Notes under the pieces: generated by a model
Databases searched by the model: none
Told to the model about the DNA's origin: nothing
Seen by the model: the letters and a program-made list of their open reading frames with translations, nothing else
Shown: positions 44,971-54,180 of the stretch, piece after piece
Layout of the letters: the number at the start of each line of letters is the position of its first letter
How positions within the stretch are numbered: position 1 is the first letter of the stretch
Position numbers and translations under genes: made by a program
NCBI RefSeq assembly: GCF_002159085.1
Contig: NZ_LZRU01000005.1
Coordinates: forward strand, 61,840-125,839
Source: Thermobacillus sp. ZCTH02-B1
GTDB taxonomy: Bacteria > Bacillota > Bacilli > Paenibacillales > Paenibacillaceae
Direction of reading: 5' to 3'
DNA length: 64,000 nt

Positions 44971-45002
44971 CACGGGCCGTCCCGCGCAGGGGACGGCCCG
45001 TG
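44971..45002 (-). terminator. Terminator of the unknown 90-residue gene
   Basis: A strong stem CACGGGCCGTCCC paired with GGGACGGCCCGTG, followed on the minus strand by TTGATTTTC. A diverged copy of this hairpin lies at 50590-50617. Confidence 0.75.
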
Positions 45003-45009
45003 CGGCAAA

Positions 45010-45282
45010 TCAATCCCGATCGATGAACAGGATCGTGGAGATGCCCTTCCGACGGTGCGGTTCCGGCTCCTTCAGCAGCCCGGCGTCGACCAGGACCTTC
45101 AGCACATAGGGGCGTATGAAGGAGTTGCCCGTCATGTTCTGCGGGAAGAATTGCACATATGGCTTCACGTGCTCCGGCTGGCCTTCCAGATGGATGCGAT
45201 ACACTTCCCCGTCCAGCTTCTCCGCGGCTTCCCGCATCGCCCGATTCCCATAGATTGAACTTTGGGGGATGGCCGCCGCCAT
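45010..45282 (-). CDS. Unknown small protein (90 residues)
   Basis: I do not recognise the family. The protein is compact and hydrophilic (SSIYGNRAMREAAEKLDGEVYRIHLEGQ...) and ends GLLKEPEPHRRKGISTILFIDRD. ATG 45282 has GGAAGG about 7 bases upstream. It follows the Gfo/Idh gene on the same strand after 40 bases and ends at its own terminator. The last 30 or so codons and the terminator recur, degraded, at 50590-50709, showing that this gene was once duplicated locally. Confidence 0.5.
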   Translation of the reverse strand: MAAAIPQSSIYGNRAMREAAEKLDGEVYRIHLEGQPEHVKPYVQFFPQNMTGNSFIRPYVLKVLVDAGLLKEPEPHRRKGISTILFIDRD

Positions 45283-45322
45283 CCTTACGCCTTCCACCAA
45301 GCCAAAGCAACCCTGGCCGCCG

Positions 45323-46417
45323 TCATTTCGGGTACCCGTCCGTTTCGATCCGCACCGCCAGCCTCTGCGCTTCCAGGCACAGCTCCGCGGCCTTGAAGGC
45401 ATGCTCCTGCGTCATGGCGTGCTCGGTGCCGTTCAGGATATCGAGAATGAACCGGCCGAAGAACGGGAAGCCGACCTTGCCCTTGCAATCAATATACCGC
45501 TCCCCTTCCCGGTTGACCAGATAGAGATGGTCGCCCGATTCGTCGCGGGCAATGTCGATGTATTTTCGGAGCTCGATGTAACCTTCCGTGCCGAGGATAA
45601 GGGTGCGTCCGTCGCCCCAGGCGCGCAAGCCGTCGGGGGTCAGCCAGTCGACCCGGAAATAGAACGTCGCCCCGTTGTCGGCCACCAAAGTGGCATCGCC
45701 GAAATCCTCGAACCGGGGATATTCCTTGAACCGGTAGTTGCCCACCTTGCTGTGCAGCACCTTCGCGTCCCTGGCGCCGGCGTAGGTCAGGAATTGCTCG
45801 ATCTGATGGCTGCCGATGTCACACAGTATGCCGCCGGTATGCGCGGGATCGAAAAACCAGGCCGGCCGGCTCGCGGCATTCGCGCGGTGCGGCCCGGTGC
45901 CGATCACCTGCACGACGCGCCCGATCGCACCTTCCTCGATCAGCCGGCCCGCGTACACCGCGCACTCCACATGCAGCCGCTCGCTGTAGTAGATGCCCCA
46001 TTTCAGACCGGTCTCCTTCACCTTCCGGCGCGCCATCGCCAATTGCTCCAGCGTCGTGAACGCCGGCTTGTCCGCGAAGAAATGCTTGCCGTGATCGTGC
46101 GCCCGCAACCCGAGCGCGCACCGCTCGGAAGGAATGCACGCGCTGGCAATCAACCGGATCGACGCATCCTGCAGAATTTCCTGCTCCGACCGCGCCGCCT
46201 TCGTCCCGGGGAAAGCGGCAAGGAACCGCTCCACCTTGGCCGGATCCGGATCGTAGACGGCCGCCAGCTCGCCGCCCGCCTCGATCAAGCCGTTGCACAT
46301 GCCGTAAATGTGGCCATGATCGAGCCCGATCGCCGCGAACCGGAACTCGCCCGGGCCGACCACCCGGTTCTGCTTCCCCTTCGGCGCGTAGTTCATGCCG
46401 TCACGCTTGTCCGTCAT
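45323..46417 (-). CDS. Gfo/Idh/MocA family oxidoreductase
   Basis: A 364-residue NAD(P)-dependent sugar-type dehydrogenase. The Rossmann start is FRFAAIGLDHGHIYGM (the glycine motif is atypical), the usual EKP is DKP in FADKPAFTTLEQL, and a catalytic His-region motif GGILCDIGSHQIEQFL is present. ATG 46417 has GGAGG; it forms an ATGA overlap with the reading frame in which the upstream oxidoreductase originally ended. It was therefore co-translated with that now-broken gene. Substrate probably an inositol or hexose derivative (inference). Confidence 0.85.
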   Translation of the reverse strand: MTDKRDGMNYAPKGKQNRVVGPGEFRFAAIGLDHGHIYGMCNGLIEAGGELAAVYDPDPAKVERFLAAFPGTKAARSEQEILQDASIRLIASACIPSERCALGLRAHDHGKHFFADKPAFTTLEQLAMARRKVKETGLKWGIYYSERLHVECAVYAGRLIEEGAIGRVVQVIGTGPHRANAASRPAWFFDPAHTGGILCDIGSHQIEQFLTYAGARDAKVLHSKVGNYRFKEYPRFEDFGDATLVADNGATFYFRVDWLTPDGLRAWGDGRTLILGTEGYIELRKYIDIARDESGDHLYLVNREGERYIDCKGKVGFPFFGRFILDILNGTEHAMTQEHAFKAAELCLEAQRLAVRIETDGYPK

Positions 46418-48218
46418 TGGTCCGTCCTCCGATCCCGTCCGCTTCCGCCCCAGGTAATCGTATTGTCCTGGAAGTTCTCCACGCTGTTTTTCTTCTCATA
46501 AAAATGGACCGCGTTCTTCAGAATCCCCTCCCGCGTATAGAAGGGACTGTCCGGTCCGATCGGCAGTCTGACCGTGCTTCCGGTGCTGGCGGATTGATAA
46601 ATCGCCGTGATGAGTTCAGCGTCCGCCTGCCCTGAATTCCGTCCACCAGGACGGGAGTGCCGTGCTCGATGGCGTTCAGCACATCCAGAATTTGTCCCCG
46701 GTGCCCTTCATACTGCAATTCGGGCAATTCGTCATAGACTTTCCGGAGCTCCGCTTCCAGTTCGGCGTCCCGATCCGGAAATCCGTTCGGCCTGGACCTG
46801 GATGCGACCGGCTTCCACGGAGCGGACACCCGCGCGCGCCTGCCCTGGAAGACAAGCTGCTGCTCTTCTCCGTGATGCACCACGGAGCTTGTAATCTGGG
46901 CCAGCATGCCGTTGTCATAACGGGCGATCGCGATCGACAGATCCTCGACCTCCGCGTTGTCATGGGACGTGTTGGACATCACTGCCGTGATTTCGGAGGG
47001 CATCCCGGCCATCCACTGGAAAAGGTCAATATGGTGCACGGCGTGGTTCAGCGTGCAGCCGCCCCCTTCCTTCTCCCAGGTGCCGCGCCACCACAGGTCA
47101 TAATAACTGTAACCCCGCCACCAGTACGAATCGACCTGGGCGTGCACGATCGGACCGACCAGCCCCGTATCCAGCACCGCCTTCAGCTTCATCATCGGCG
47201 TCGTGAACCGGTTCTGGGCGATGACCGACAGGACCTTGCCGCATTGTTTCGCGACTTCGATCATCGCGTCGCATTCTTCCAGCGAAGACGCCATCGGCTT
47301 CTCCACGATCACATGCTTGCCCGCGCGCATGACGTCCATCGCGATCTCCGCGTGGGTGTACGGCGGGGTGCACACCGAGACAAGGCCGATGTCCTCGCGT
47401 TCGAGCAGCTTTCCGTAATCCACGTAGGCTTCCGCTTCCAGCCCGTACTCCCCGATTCTGCGCCTGGCTTTCTCCTCGTACAGATCACAGACCGCCACGA
47501 TTTTGCAACGATCCCGAAATTCGAGATACGCCTGGATATGCGCCGGCGATATCGCGCCGGCGCCGATGATGCCCACACCCAGAACGGCTTCCTCTCCCCC
47601 TTCAAAAACGGAGCTCATCGCCACCAGCGCCTCGTAGAACTGCTCCGTCGTTTCCGGCAGCGGAATGCCCAGCATGTCCAGCCAGTCCTGACGGATCACG
47701 GACGTGCTGTGCGCCCTGAGCACCCTTCGGGCCGGAATGGCGAGCTGCTTCCCGTCGAAGCGGCCTTCGTCCAATACCTCTTCGCCCAGCACCCGCCGGA
47801 GGTCGCGGCCGTGTTCCTCAATGTACGGGGCCAGATCCGTCAATTTGCCCTGGCTGGCATACTTGTAGAACAACGGCATGTCATAGGTGAAGACGATGTC
47901 GGGAGCCTGGTTCGCGGCCATCAGCATATCCAGCCGCCGCACTTCTTCCGATCTCGGAATCGTCACAAACTCCACCTTGATCCGGTTCGGATTGCCGAAA
48001 TTTTCCCGGATGTATTGCGTCATGAAATTGTCCGTGATGGGCGGCGCTCCGGGCGGTGTGTCATTGCGGTCGAACAGCTCGACGCGAAGGACGGTCCAAT
48101 CGCTGTCCTCCTCCTCGCTCCACGATGAAACCGGCCGCAGGTCGTCGCCGCAGCCCTCCGCAAGCAGCAGACAGAGCAAGCCGATCAGCGCGGCAAGTCC
48201 GCGTATCGCATTTGCCAT
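46414..48218 (-). pseudogene. Fusion of a truncated sugar-binding lipoprotein with a frameshifted Gfo/Idh/MocA oxidoreductase
   Basis: One open frame (48218-46518) joins two unrelated proteins. Residues 1-200 are the N-terminal part of an LplA-type binding lipoprotein (LAEGC lipobox, ITDNFMTQYIRENFG, ANQAPDIVFTYDMP). From about residue 212 (47582) a Gfo/Idh oxidoreductase begins with LGVGIIGAGAISPAHIQAYLEF and VEKPMASSLEEC. A GGGGGAGAG ribosome-like site (47591-47600) precedes the junction, a relic of its own start. Near 46615 one base is missing (ACGCTG-AA-CTCATC): the published frame ends at 46518, while the correct C-terminus (ITAIYQSASTGSTVRLPIGPDSPF) continues in another frame to a TGA at 46414-46416 overlapping the next gene. 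The simplest reading is a deletion that removed the rest of the binding protein and any permeases, plus a later frameshift. Confidence 0.75.
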
Positions 48219-48233
48219 CTTGACCCTCTCCTG

Positions 48234-50452
48234 TCACTCCCGGACCGGATTCGCCCGGTGCAGGTTGCGATACTCTCCGGGAGGAATGTTCTGATCCTTC
48301 TTGAAAGCCCGGTAGAAGGAAATGACGTTCTGGTATCCGATCTGCTCCGCAATCGATTGAATGGAATCGTCCGTTTCGATCAGCAGTCTCTTGGCATGAC
48401 GCATGCGCACCTTCAGCACGTAATCGATAAATTTCTCCCCGAATTCTTCCTTGAACAATTGGCTGAGCGTGCTGGGCTGCATGTTCAGATGATCGCTGAC
48501 CCGGGAAAGGGAGAGATCGGGATCCATGTAATGCGCGTCGATGTAATGCTTCGCCTGCAGCGCGATGCTGTGGTGTCTGCGCGCCTTGCGCTCTTCGTCC
48601 ACGGCGCTTTCCAGCTGCGCTAGCGTGTCCATGACCAGGGTTTCCAGCTCTTCCAGCGTCTCCGTCGTCCGGTTCCATTCATCAAACCGCGGACGGTACT
48701 TCTCGGTCCACTGTTCCCGAATGGCCGGGGACAGACCGGATATCGCCCTGCCCATCTGCTGCACGAAACAGTTGACGAGCGAGGCCATATCCCGCTTGGT
48801 GAACCGTGTCTCTTTCAGCTCGGCGAACATCCGGGCCAGCTTCTCCCGCCATTCGCTCTCGTTCATCCGGAAAGACTGGGCGGCGCTTTTCAAAGCCTGC
48901 AGATACGCTTCGTTGTCAAGGTTCCGCTTGCCGGCGCTCCTGCGGTTGTCAATGATCGATCCCTTGCCGAAGATCGGCTTAAGCGCGAGGTTCTCCTGCG
49001 CATTGCGGAACGATTCGGCGATGGTCTCAATGGTATCGGAGTCGGCGCCCACGCCGATCGTGATGGTCAGATCCAGATGCTTCTGAATCCACCTATGGAA
49101 TTCTTCCGCAAACGCCTTGCCCGTCTTGGCTTCTTGCTGCCCGGACTGGACCAAATGAATGACGAAAGCGATTTGATGCGGTTCGATCCAGACATGCCAG
49201 ACAAAGGTGCCGTTTTGATGCCCCAGATCATGAAACGCGCTCTCGATGATGAATTTGAGCAGATGCTGATCCTGCAACTTGTATTTGGAGACAAAGCCTG
49301 CATAATCGTCAATTTCCGCGACAAGCACACTCAAACGCTCATAGGGATGCGGCAGTTCCAGTTCCTCCAGACGGCGCCGGAACTCGTCATCCGTCATGAT
49401 CTGATGCCCGGCCAGCAGATCGTGGAAAAGACGCTGGCGTTTCAGCATGCTTTCTTCCTTGTGCAGGCTTTCGTAAGCCATCGACCGCTGCAGCAGCTGG
49501 TCAAGTGCCGATTCAATGAAATCGAATTCGTTGCTCGCACTCCTGATCCCGAGTTCTCCGCTCTTTCGGTTCACATACCGGGCGACTTTGGCCGCGATGG
49601 ACTGGATCGGTTTGTAATGCATGTGCGTGACGATCGTGAAGCCCGCCAGGGCCAGGATGATGATGACGATCAGGATGATCATCCATGCGCTGGACAGAAG
49701 GGACAGCGCCTCAAACCGGTTGACGTACACCCCTTCGTACCGGTACGTCCATCCCGTGTAATCCGAGCGAACCGTGACGGGCGAAGCTTTCGCCTTGTCC
49801 GGAGCTTCGCTCTCTTCCTCCAGCCTCACGGGCGAGTCGCCGTTCTTGCTGAAGCTGTTCAGATATTCCAGGAACGAGTCGAGGTAGACATTGACCACCA
49901 TGGCTCCCTTGATTTCGTGTCCCTCTTCGTACAGCTTCACCAGGGAAATCACCTTCGGCTTGCGGGGGTCGGAATCGGCGTAGGCGAATTCCCTGGGCGC
50001 GTGCCAGCGTTCGGGAATCTCCCGGGAATAATGGGACAAGAGAAACGCCTTGTCGCCGAACGCATCCAGATGATAGGAACCCTGGTCGGAAATGATGTTT
50101 TGCTCCGCCTCGTTGTAAAGATAGATCGTGTTCAGATACGGCAGCCGGGATTTCAGCTCGATGAGTTCCTTTTGCAGCTTGTAATGGTCATGGGCGCTTT
50201 TCGGACGCTCCGCAAAGTGGTCCTGGATGGCGCCGTTCGTCAACAGTTCGCCGGCAATGTTGCGTTCGATGAGCATGAGGTTGGCGTCGGAATTGTAGAC
50301 CATGCGCTTCAGAATCGCTTTGTTCGTTTCGATGTATTGCGCCCTGGTGGCATTGTTCAGAATCAGAAAAAAATAAAAATCATCGAGGAGATCGCCACGA
50401 AGAAGATCGGCGTGTAGGACAGGATCATGCGGTAGAACCAGTTCATCCTCAT
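48234..50452 (-). pseudogene. YtdP/YesS-type AraC regulator with extracytoplasmic sensor, split by a one-base frameshift
   Basis: The main frame (50303-48234, 689 residues) has an extracytoplasmic sensor, TM2 (AWMIILIVIIILALAGFTIV), a cytoplasmic linker and a C-terminal AraC helix-turn-helix (LSLSRVSDHLNMQPSTLSQLFKEEFGEKFIDYVL, IQSIAEQIGYQNVISFYRAFKKDQNIPPGEYR). The missing first helix lies just upstream in another frame, starting at ATG 50452 (GGAGA site): MRMNWFYRMILSYTPIFFVAISSMIFIFF, then a stop. Adding one T to the T7 run (A7 on the plus strand, 50367-50373) joins the frames through FLILNNATRAQYIETNKAILKRM. The gene is therefore broken, phase-variable, or misread at a homopolymer. It presumably controlled the neighbouring binding-protein/oxidoreductase cluster. 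Confidence 0.75.
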
Positions 50453-50589
50453 GAAAGCGCTCTCCATCTTAAAAACAGGATGGCACCTTTAATGGGATTG
50501 CTCCTTTCATGATAAAAATAAACCAGGTCGCATGACGAGGCGAATTAACATTTTTCATGGGCTAACGTTTTTTCACAAGGTCATGAAAA
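50453..50589. other. Short AT-richer region upstream of the sensor-regulator
   Basis: About 135 bases with the likely promoter of the regulator on the minus strand. No gene is seen. Confidence 0.3.
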
Positions 50590-50709
50590 CGGGCCGCTCC
50601 CCGCGGGGAACGGCCCGCTTCCGGCATCCGCCGCGGCAAATGAACAGAATCGTGGAGAGGCCCCTCCGCCGGCGGGGCCCGGGTTCCTTCAGCAGCCCGG
50701 CGTCGACCG
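50590..50709 (-). pseudogene. Degraded partial copy of the unknown 90-residue gene with its terminator
   Basis: On the minus strand the region reads VDAGLLKEPGPRRRRGLSTILFI, matching the end of the gene at 45010-45282 (VDAGLLKEPEPHRRKGISTILFI). A 14-base deletion relative to that gene removes its stop codon. The flanking hairpin (50590-50617, CGGGCCG.../...CGGCCCG) is a diverged copy of the terminator at 44971-45002. Upstream of VDAG the similarity ends abruptly. Confidence 0.7.
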
Positions 50710-50804
50710 GATGTTTCGCCACCGCTCACGGCTCCTTCGCGCGGCGGCACTCACCCATGAACTGCGTTCGCGGCGAATGGCGAATCCGGAAGGAGGATGC
50801 GGAG

Positions 50805-51122
50805 GTGTTCATCGGAGGCCGGCTGGAAGCGTACAAGGCTGAAGCGATGGACGTCGTCAAGGCGTTCGTCGACGGCAAGGACAGCGAAGTGGACGGGAAG
50901 CTCCAGGTATGCACGGTCCTCGACTGCTACGTCGGCAACGAGGAAGCGCTCCGGATCTCCGAGGTCATCATGCGGCACATGAACCAGGACGACCCGACCC
51001 GGGGCAGGGCGAAGTTCCAGTACTACTTCGACAACAAGGAGAAGAAGGGCCGCTACATCCTCTGGGGCAATCCGGCCTTCGTCGGCAAAGTGCTCGCCGC
51101 CGTCGGCGAAGCCGTGCGGTAA
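50805..51122 (+). CDS. Unknown small protein (105 residues)
   Basis: I do not recognise the family. The protein is soluble and mixed alpha/beta (GGRLEAYKAEAMDVVKAFVDGKDSEVDGKLQVCTVLDCYVGNEEALRISEVIMRHMN...), ending YYFDNKEKKGRYILWGNPAFVGKVLAAVGEAVR. GTG 50805 is chosen because AAGGAGG lies 8 bases upstream; the longer frame to 50532 runs through the degraded gene copy. It ends at a good terminator and has no operon partner. Confidence 0.55.
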   Translation: MFIGGRLEAYKAEAMDVVKAFVDGKDSEVDGKLQVCTVLDCYVGNEEALRISEVIMRHMNQDDPTRGRAKFQYYFDNKEKKGRYILWGNPAFVGKVLAAVGEAVR

Positions 51123-51195
51123 GCTTCAGCACCCACCCTTCCGCAAGCGCATCGCCACATCCGCTTCATCGCCAAACTCCCATCGATTGGGCTTC

Positions 51196-51225
51196 GGGGA
51201 TGGCGGCCGATTCCATCCCCTTTTT
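51196..51225 (+). terminator. Terminator of the unknown 105-residue gene
   Basis: An 8-bp perfect stem GGGGATGG/CCATCCCC (51196-51203 with 51213-51220) with a 9-base loop, then TTTTT. Confidence 0.85.
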
Positions 51226-51250
51226 ATCCTCGCGCGACGTCTTCGCCGCC

Positions 51251-53140
51251 TCACAGCACGCGAATCTCCGTGCCGGGGGAGAGCGCCTTGAACAACTCGC
51301 CGGCGTTGATGCGCGCGGCGTCGTCCCGGAATCCGGCGTCGCGGAAGACGGCGAACCTCGGCCGCAGCGCGGCCATCTCCCGAATCACGGCCTCCGGCGC
51401 ATCCTCGTCGAAGCAGGCGGCCAGTTCATTTCCGCCGGCCACATGGACGGTCCTGCCGTCCACCCGCCTCGTCTCCATCGGGAGCGACAGATCGAGCCCC
51501 AGCTCGAGCATGACCTGGATCAGCAGGTCTTCCCCGGTGCGGTCTTCCTTGATGTTGGAAGCGAGATCGAACAGATCCATTTGCCGAAGCTCGTCCGGCG
51601 CGTACCAGACGTCCTTCAGGTTCGACGAGTCGACGCGGAACACCCGGAAACCGTAATCGATGTCGGCGCCCGTCTCCCGCCGGATCTTCTCCGCGGCGCG
51701 TCGGATCCGCTCCCGGCCGATGTCGCAGATCGTGCGGTAGCCCGCCCTGCGCGCCTCGGACCGCTCGTCCGTCGGCTCGGGCAGCTGGACGAGGATGAAC
51801 CGCCGGTTGCCGCCGTCCCTCGCGTTGAGCTCCATCACGGCATGGGCCGTCGTCGCGGAACCGGAGAAGAAGTCGAGCACAATGTGCGCTCCGTCCCGAT
51901 CCGTCGCGAGCGTCAGCATCTTCATGATCAGCTCCTTCGGCTTCGGGCTGTCGAAGAACCGCCCGCCCAGCAGCTTCTTCAGTTCCTCCGCCGCGCCGTG
52001 GGTGTGGCCCGCCTCCTGGTGGCGCCAGATCGTCTCCGGCGGCTTCGTCGCCTCCTCGTCGAGGAACTGCTTCGCGTACACCTGCCAGCCCGCCTCGGTC
52101 TTCACCCACTCGACCAGCCCGCGCTTCAGGTTCTCCTCGTACGTCTCCCGGCTCCACCGCCAGCAGCCTTCGGTGCCGTCCGGCTTGATCGGATAGACGA
52201 GCGTGCCGTCCGGCGCTTCCAGCGGGAAGTACGAGTTCGGCGCGTCCGACCGGAGCGAGTTGCTCCCTTCTTTCCGGATGCTGCGCCTCCGGTAGCGCCG
52301 CCCGGTCGCCTTGTCGACGAAATGGAACTGCCGCTTGTTCTGCTCGAACGGCTCCCGCTTCACCGCCGCGGGGTCCCCCTTCACATAGCAGAGGACGTAG
52401 TCGTGGGAGGTGGAGAAGCCGATGACGTCCATGCGCGGGCTGTAGACCTTCTCCCAGATGATCGTGGCGACGAAGTTGTCCCGGCCGAAAATCTCGTCGC
52501 AGATGACGCGCAGATTGGCCGCTTCGTGATCGTCGATGCTGATGAAGATCACGCCGTCGTCCCGGAGCAGATTCCGCGCCACTTTGAGCCGGGCGTACAT
52601 CATCGAGAGCCAGTCGCTGTGGAACCGGCCATTCGCCTCCGTGTTCGGGACGAGCCGGTTGCCGAGCTCGTCGACCTGCCCGGTCTCCGCGAGATAATCC
52701 CGGACCGTTGCCCGGAAATTGTCCCGGTAGATGGAATCCCGCCCCGTGTTGTACGGCGGGTCGATGTAGATGCACTTGACCTTGTTGAGGTACGCCTCCT
52801 GCAGCAGCTTCAGCGCTTCCAGGTTGTCGCCCTCGATGTACAGATTCCGCGTGCGGTCCCAGTCCGCGCTCTCCTCCCGGACCGGACGCAGCGTCTTGTT
52901 CGTCGGCACGTTCGCGGCGAGGACGGCCTCCCGCTTCCCCGGCCAGGTCAGCTGATACCGCTCCCGCTCCCCTTCCACCAACGCGCGGGACAGCTCCTGC
53001 CTCAGCAGGTCAAAATCGACCGCCCGCACCACCTCGCCCCGCTCGTCCCGGGTTTCGGTGATCACGTGGGGGAACAGCGCCGCGATTTTCGCGATGTTGA
53101 CGTCCGTCGCATCGGTCGAACGCATCGTCAGTCTCTTCAT
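51251..53140 (-). CDS. mod: Type III-like site-specific adenine DNA methyltransferase (Mod)
   Basis: A 629-residue beta-class N6-adenine methylase. Motif IV DPPYN is at residues 127-131, preceded by YIEGDNLEALKLLQEAY, and the AdoMet motif I DFFSGSATT at 423-431, an order typical of Mod subunits. The middle and C-terminal thirds hold the target-recognition and dimer regions. ATG 53140 has CGGAG upstream; the longer frame to 53743 overlaps another gene. In type III systems res follows mod, but here the next 400 bases contain only an opposite-strand small gene. The methylase is therefore an orphan or has a Res elsewhere. Confidence 0.88.
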   Translation of the reverse strand: MKRLTMRSTDATDVNIAKIAALFPHVITETRDERGEVVRAVDFDLLRQELSRALVEGERERYQLTWPGKREAVLAANVPTNKTLRPVREESADWDRTRNLYIEGDNLEALKLLQEAYLNKVKCIYIDPPYNTGRDSIYRDNFRATVRDYLAETGQVDELGNRLVPNTEANGRFHSDWLSMMYARLKVARNLLRDDGVIFISIDDHEAANLRVICDEIFGRDNFVATIIWEKVYSPRMDVIGFSTSHDYVLCYVKGDPAAVKREPFEQNKRQFHFVDKATGRRYRRRSIRKEGSNSLRSDAPNSYFPLEAPDGTLVYPIKPDGTEGCWRWSRETYEENLKRGLVEWVKTEAGWQVYAKQFLDEEATKPPETIWRHQEAGHTHGAAEELKKLLGGRFFDSPKPKELIMKMLTLATDRDGAHIVLDFFSGSATTAHAVMELNARDGGNRRFILVQLPEPTDERSEARRAGYRTICDIGRERIRRAAEKIRRETGADIDYGFRVFRVDSSNLKDVWYAPDELRQMDLFDLASNIKEDRTGEDLLIQVMLELGLDLSLPMETRRVDGRTVHVAGGNELAACFDEDAPEAVIREMAALRPRFAVFRDAGFRDDAARINAGELFKALSPGTEIRVL

Positions 53141-53250
53141 GATCGGCTCCGTTTCGTCGGAATGGCATGCCCTGTATTCTTCGCCGCGCGGACCGGGATT
53201 CCCTGTCCCCGCGGCGCCGTCCGCATCAGCCGCTTCGCCCCGGCCCCGGA

Positions 53251-54180
53251 TCACAGCTGCAGTTCCCACGTCTCCCCGATCAGCTCGGGGCCGAAGTCGT
53301 GGTGCGGCTCCTCCTTGACAAGCACAAATCCGGCCTTCCGGTAGATATTCCTCGCCGCCACCAGCACGTGGTTGGTCCACAGCGTCATTTTCCTGTATCC
53401 CTTGCGCCTCGCGAACCGGATGCACTCGTCGACGAGACGCTTGCCCAATCCCAACCCGCGGGCCTTCGGGTCGACCAGCAGCAGGCGAAGCTTGGCGACT
53501 TCCACGCTCTCCTGCACGAGCATCACGGAGCCGACGATCTCGCCGTTCATCTCCGCGATCCAGCAGCGCTCCCGGTCGGGATTGTAATTCATCAGAAAAT
53601 CGGAACAAATCCGCGCCACCAGCGCCTCGAAGCGCTCGTCCCAGCCGTATTCCTCCGCATACAGGCGCCCGTGCATGTGGATCACCCATCCCATGTCGCC
53701 GGGCTCGTGCTGGCGCAGCACATAGGGCTCCGAATCTTTCCATCCTTCGCCCAGCAGCCGTTCGATCGTGCTCATGGCCTGAATGAGCCGGCGCTGGTCC
53801 CGGCCGGAGAGGCTGCCCAGCAGCTCCGCGATTTCTTCCTTGGCGAGATGTTCCAGCCGCGCGTACACCCTCTCCCCTTCCGGAGTCAGGCGCAGCAGGC
53901 GCCGCCGCCCGTCCGACGGGGACGGGACTTTCCGGATCAGGCCGTCCTGCTCGAGGCGGACCAGCATGCGGCTGAGGTATCCGCGATCAAGCCCCAAATC
54001 CTTCGCCAGGTCGGCGGCAATGACGGTGTCCCGGATTGCGATTTCACAGATGATCCGGGATTCCGTCAGCGAGTAGGGGGGATGCAGCAGCCCTTCCCCC
54101 AGCGCGCCGAGACGCCTTGTGAAAAAGCGATGAAAGCGCCGCACGGCGGCGATCCGTTCCTCTGAATCGGCAACCGGCAT
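53251..54180 (-). CDS. MarR-GNAT two-domain protein
   Basis: A 309-residue protein combining an N-terminal MarR winged helix (about 10-140, ESRIICEIAIRDTVIAADLAKDLGLDRGYLSRMLVRLEQDGLIRKVPSPSDGRRRLLRLT) with a C-terminal GNAT acetyltransferase domain (about 150-305; acetyl-CoA loop ARGLGLGKRLV). This fusion is a known family in many bacteria. ATG 54180 has GGGAGGG. The upstream 60 bases are AT-rich with repeated TTGACA-like sequence, a plausible autoregulatory operator. Confidence 0.88.
   Translation of the reverse strand: MPVADSEERIAAVRRFHRFFTRRLGALGEGLLHPPYSLTESRIICEIAIRDTVIAADLAKDLGLDRGYLSRMLVRLEQDGLIRKVPSPSDGRRRLLRLTPEGERVYARLEHLAKEEIAELLGSLSGRDQRRLIQAMSTIERLLGEGWKDSEPYVLRQHEPGDMGWVIHMHGRLYAEEYGWDERFEALVARICSDFLMNYNPDRERCWIAEMNGEIVGSVMLVQESVEVAKLRLLLVDPKARGLGLGKRLVDECIRFARRKGYRKMTLWTNHVLVAARNIYRKAGFVLVKEEPHHDFGPELIGETWELQL

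Noticed and set aside
53251..54180. MarR-GNAT protein as an artificial fusion of two genes
   Set aside because: MarR-GNAT two-domain proteins are a recognised family of this size, and the frame is continuous with a normal linker.
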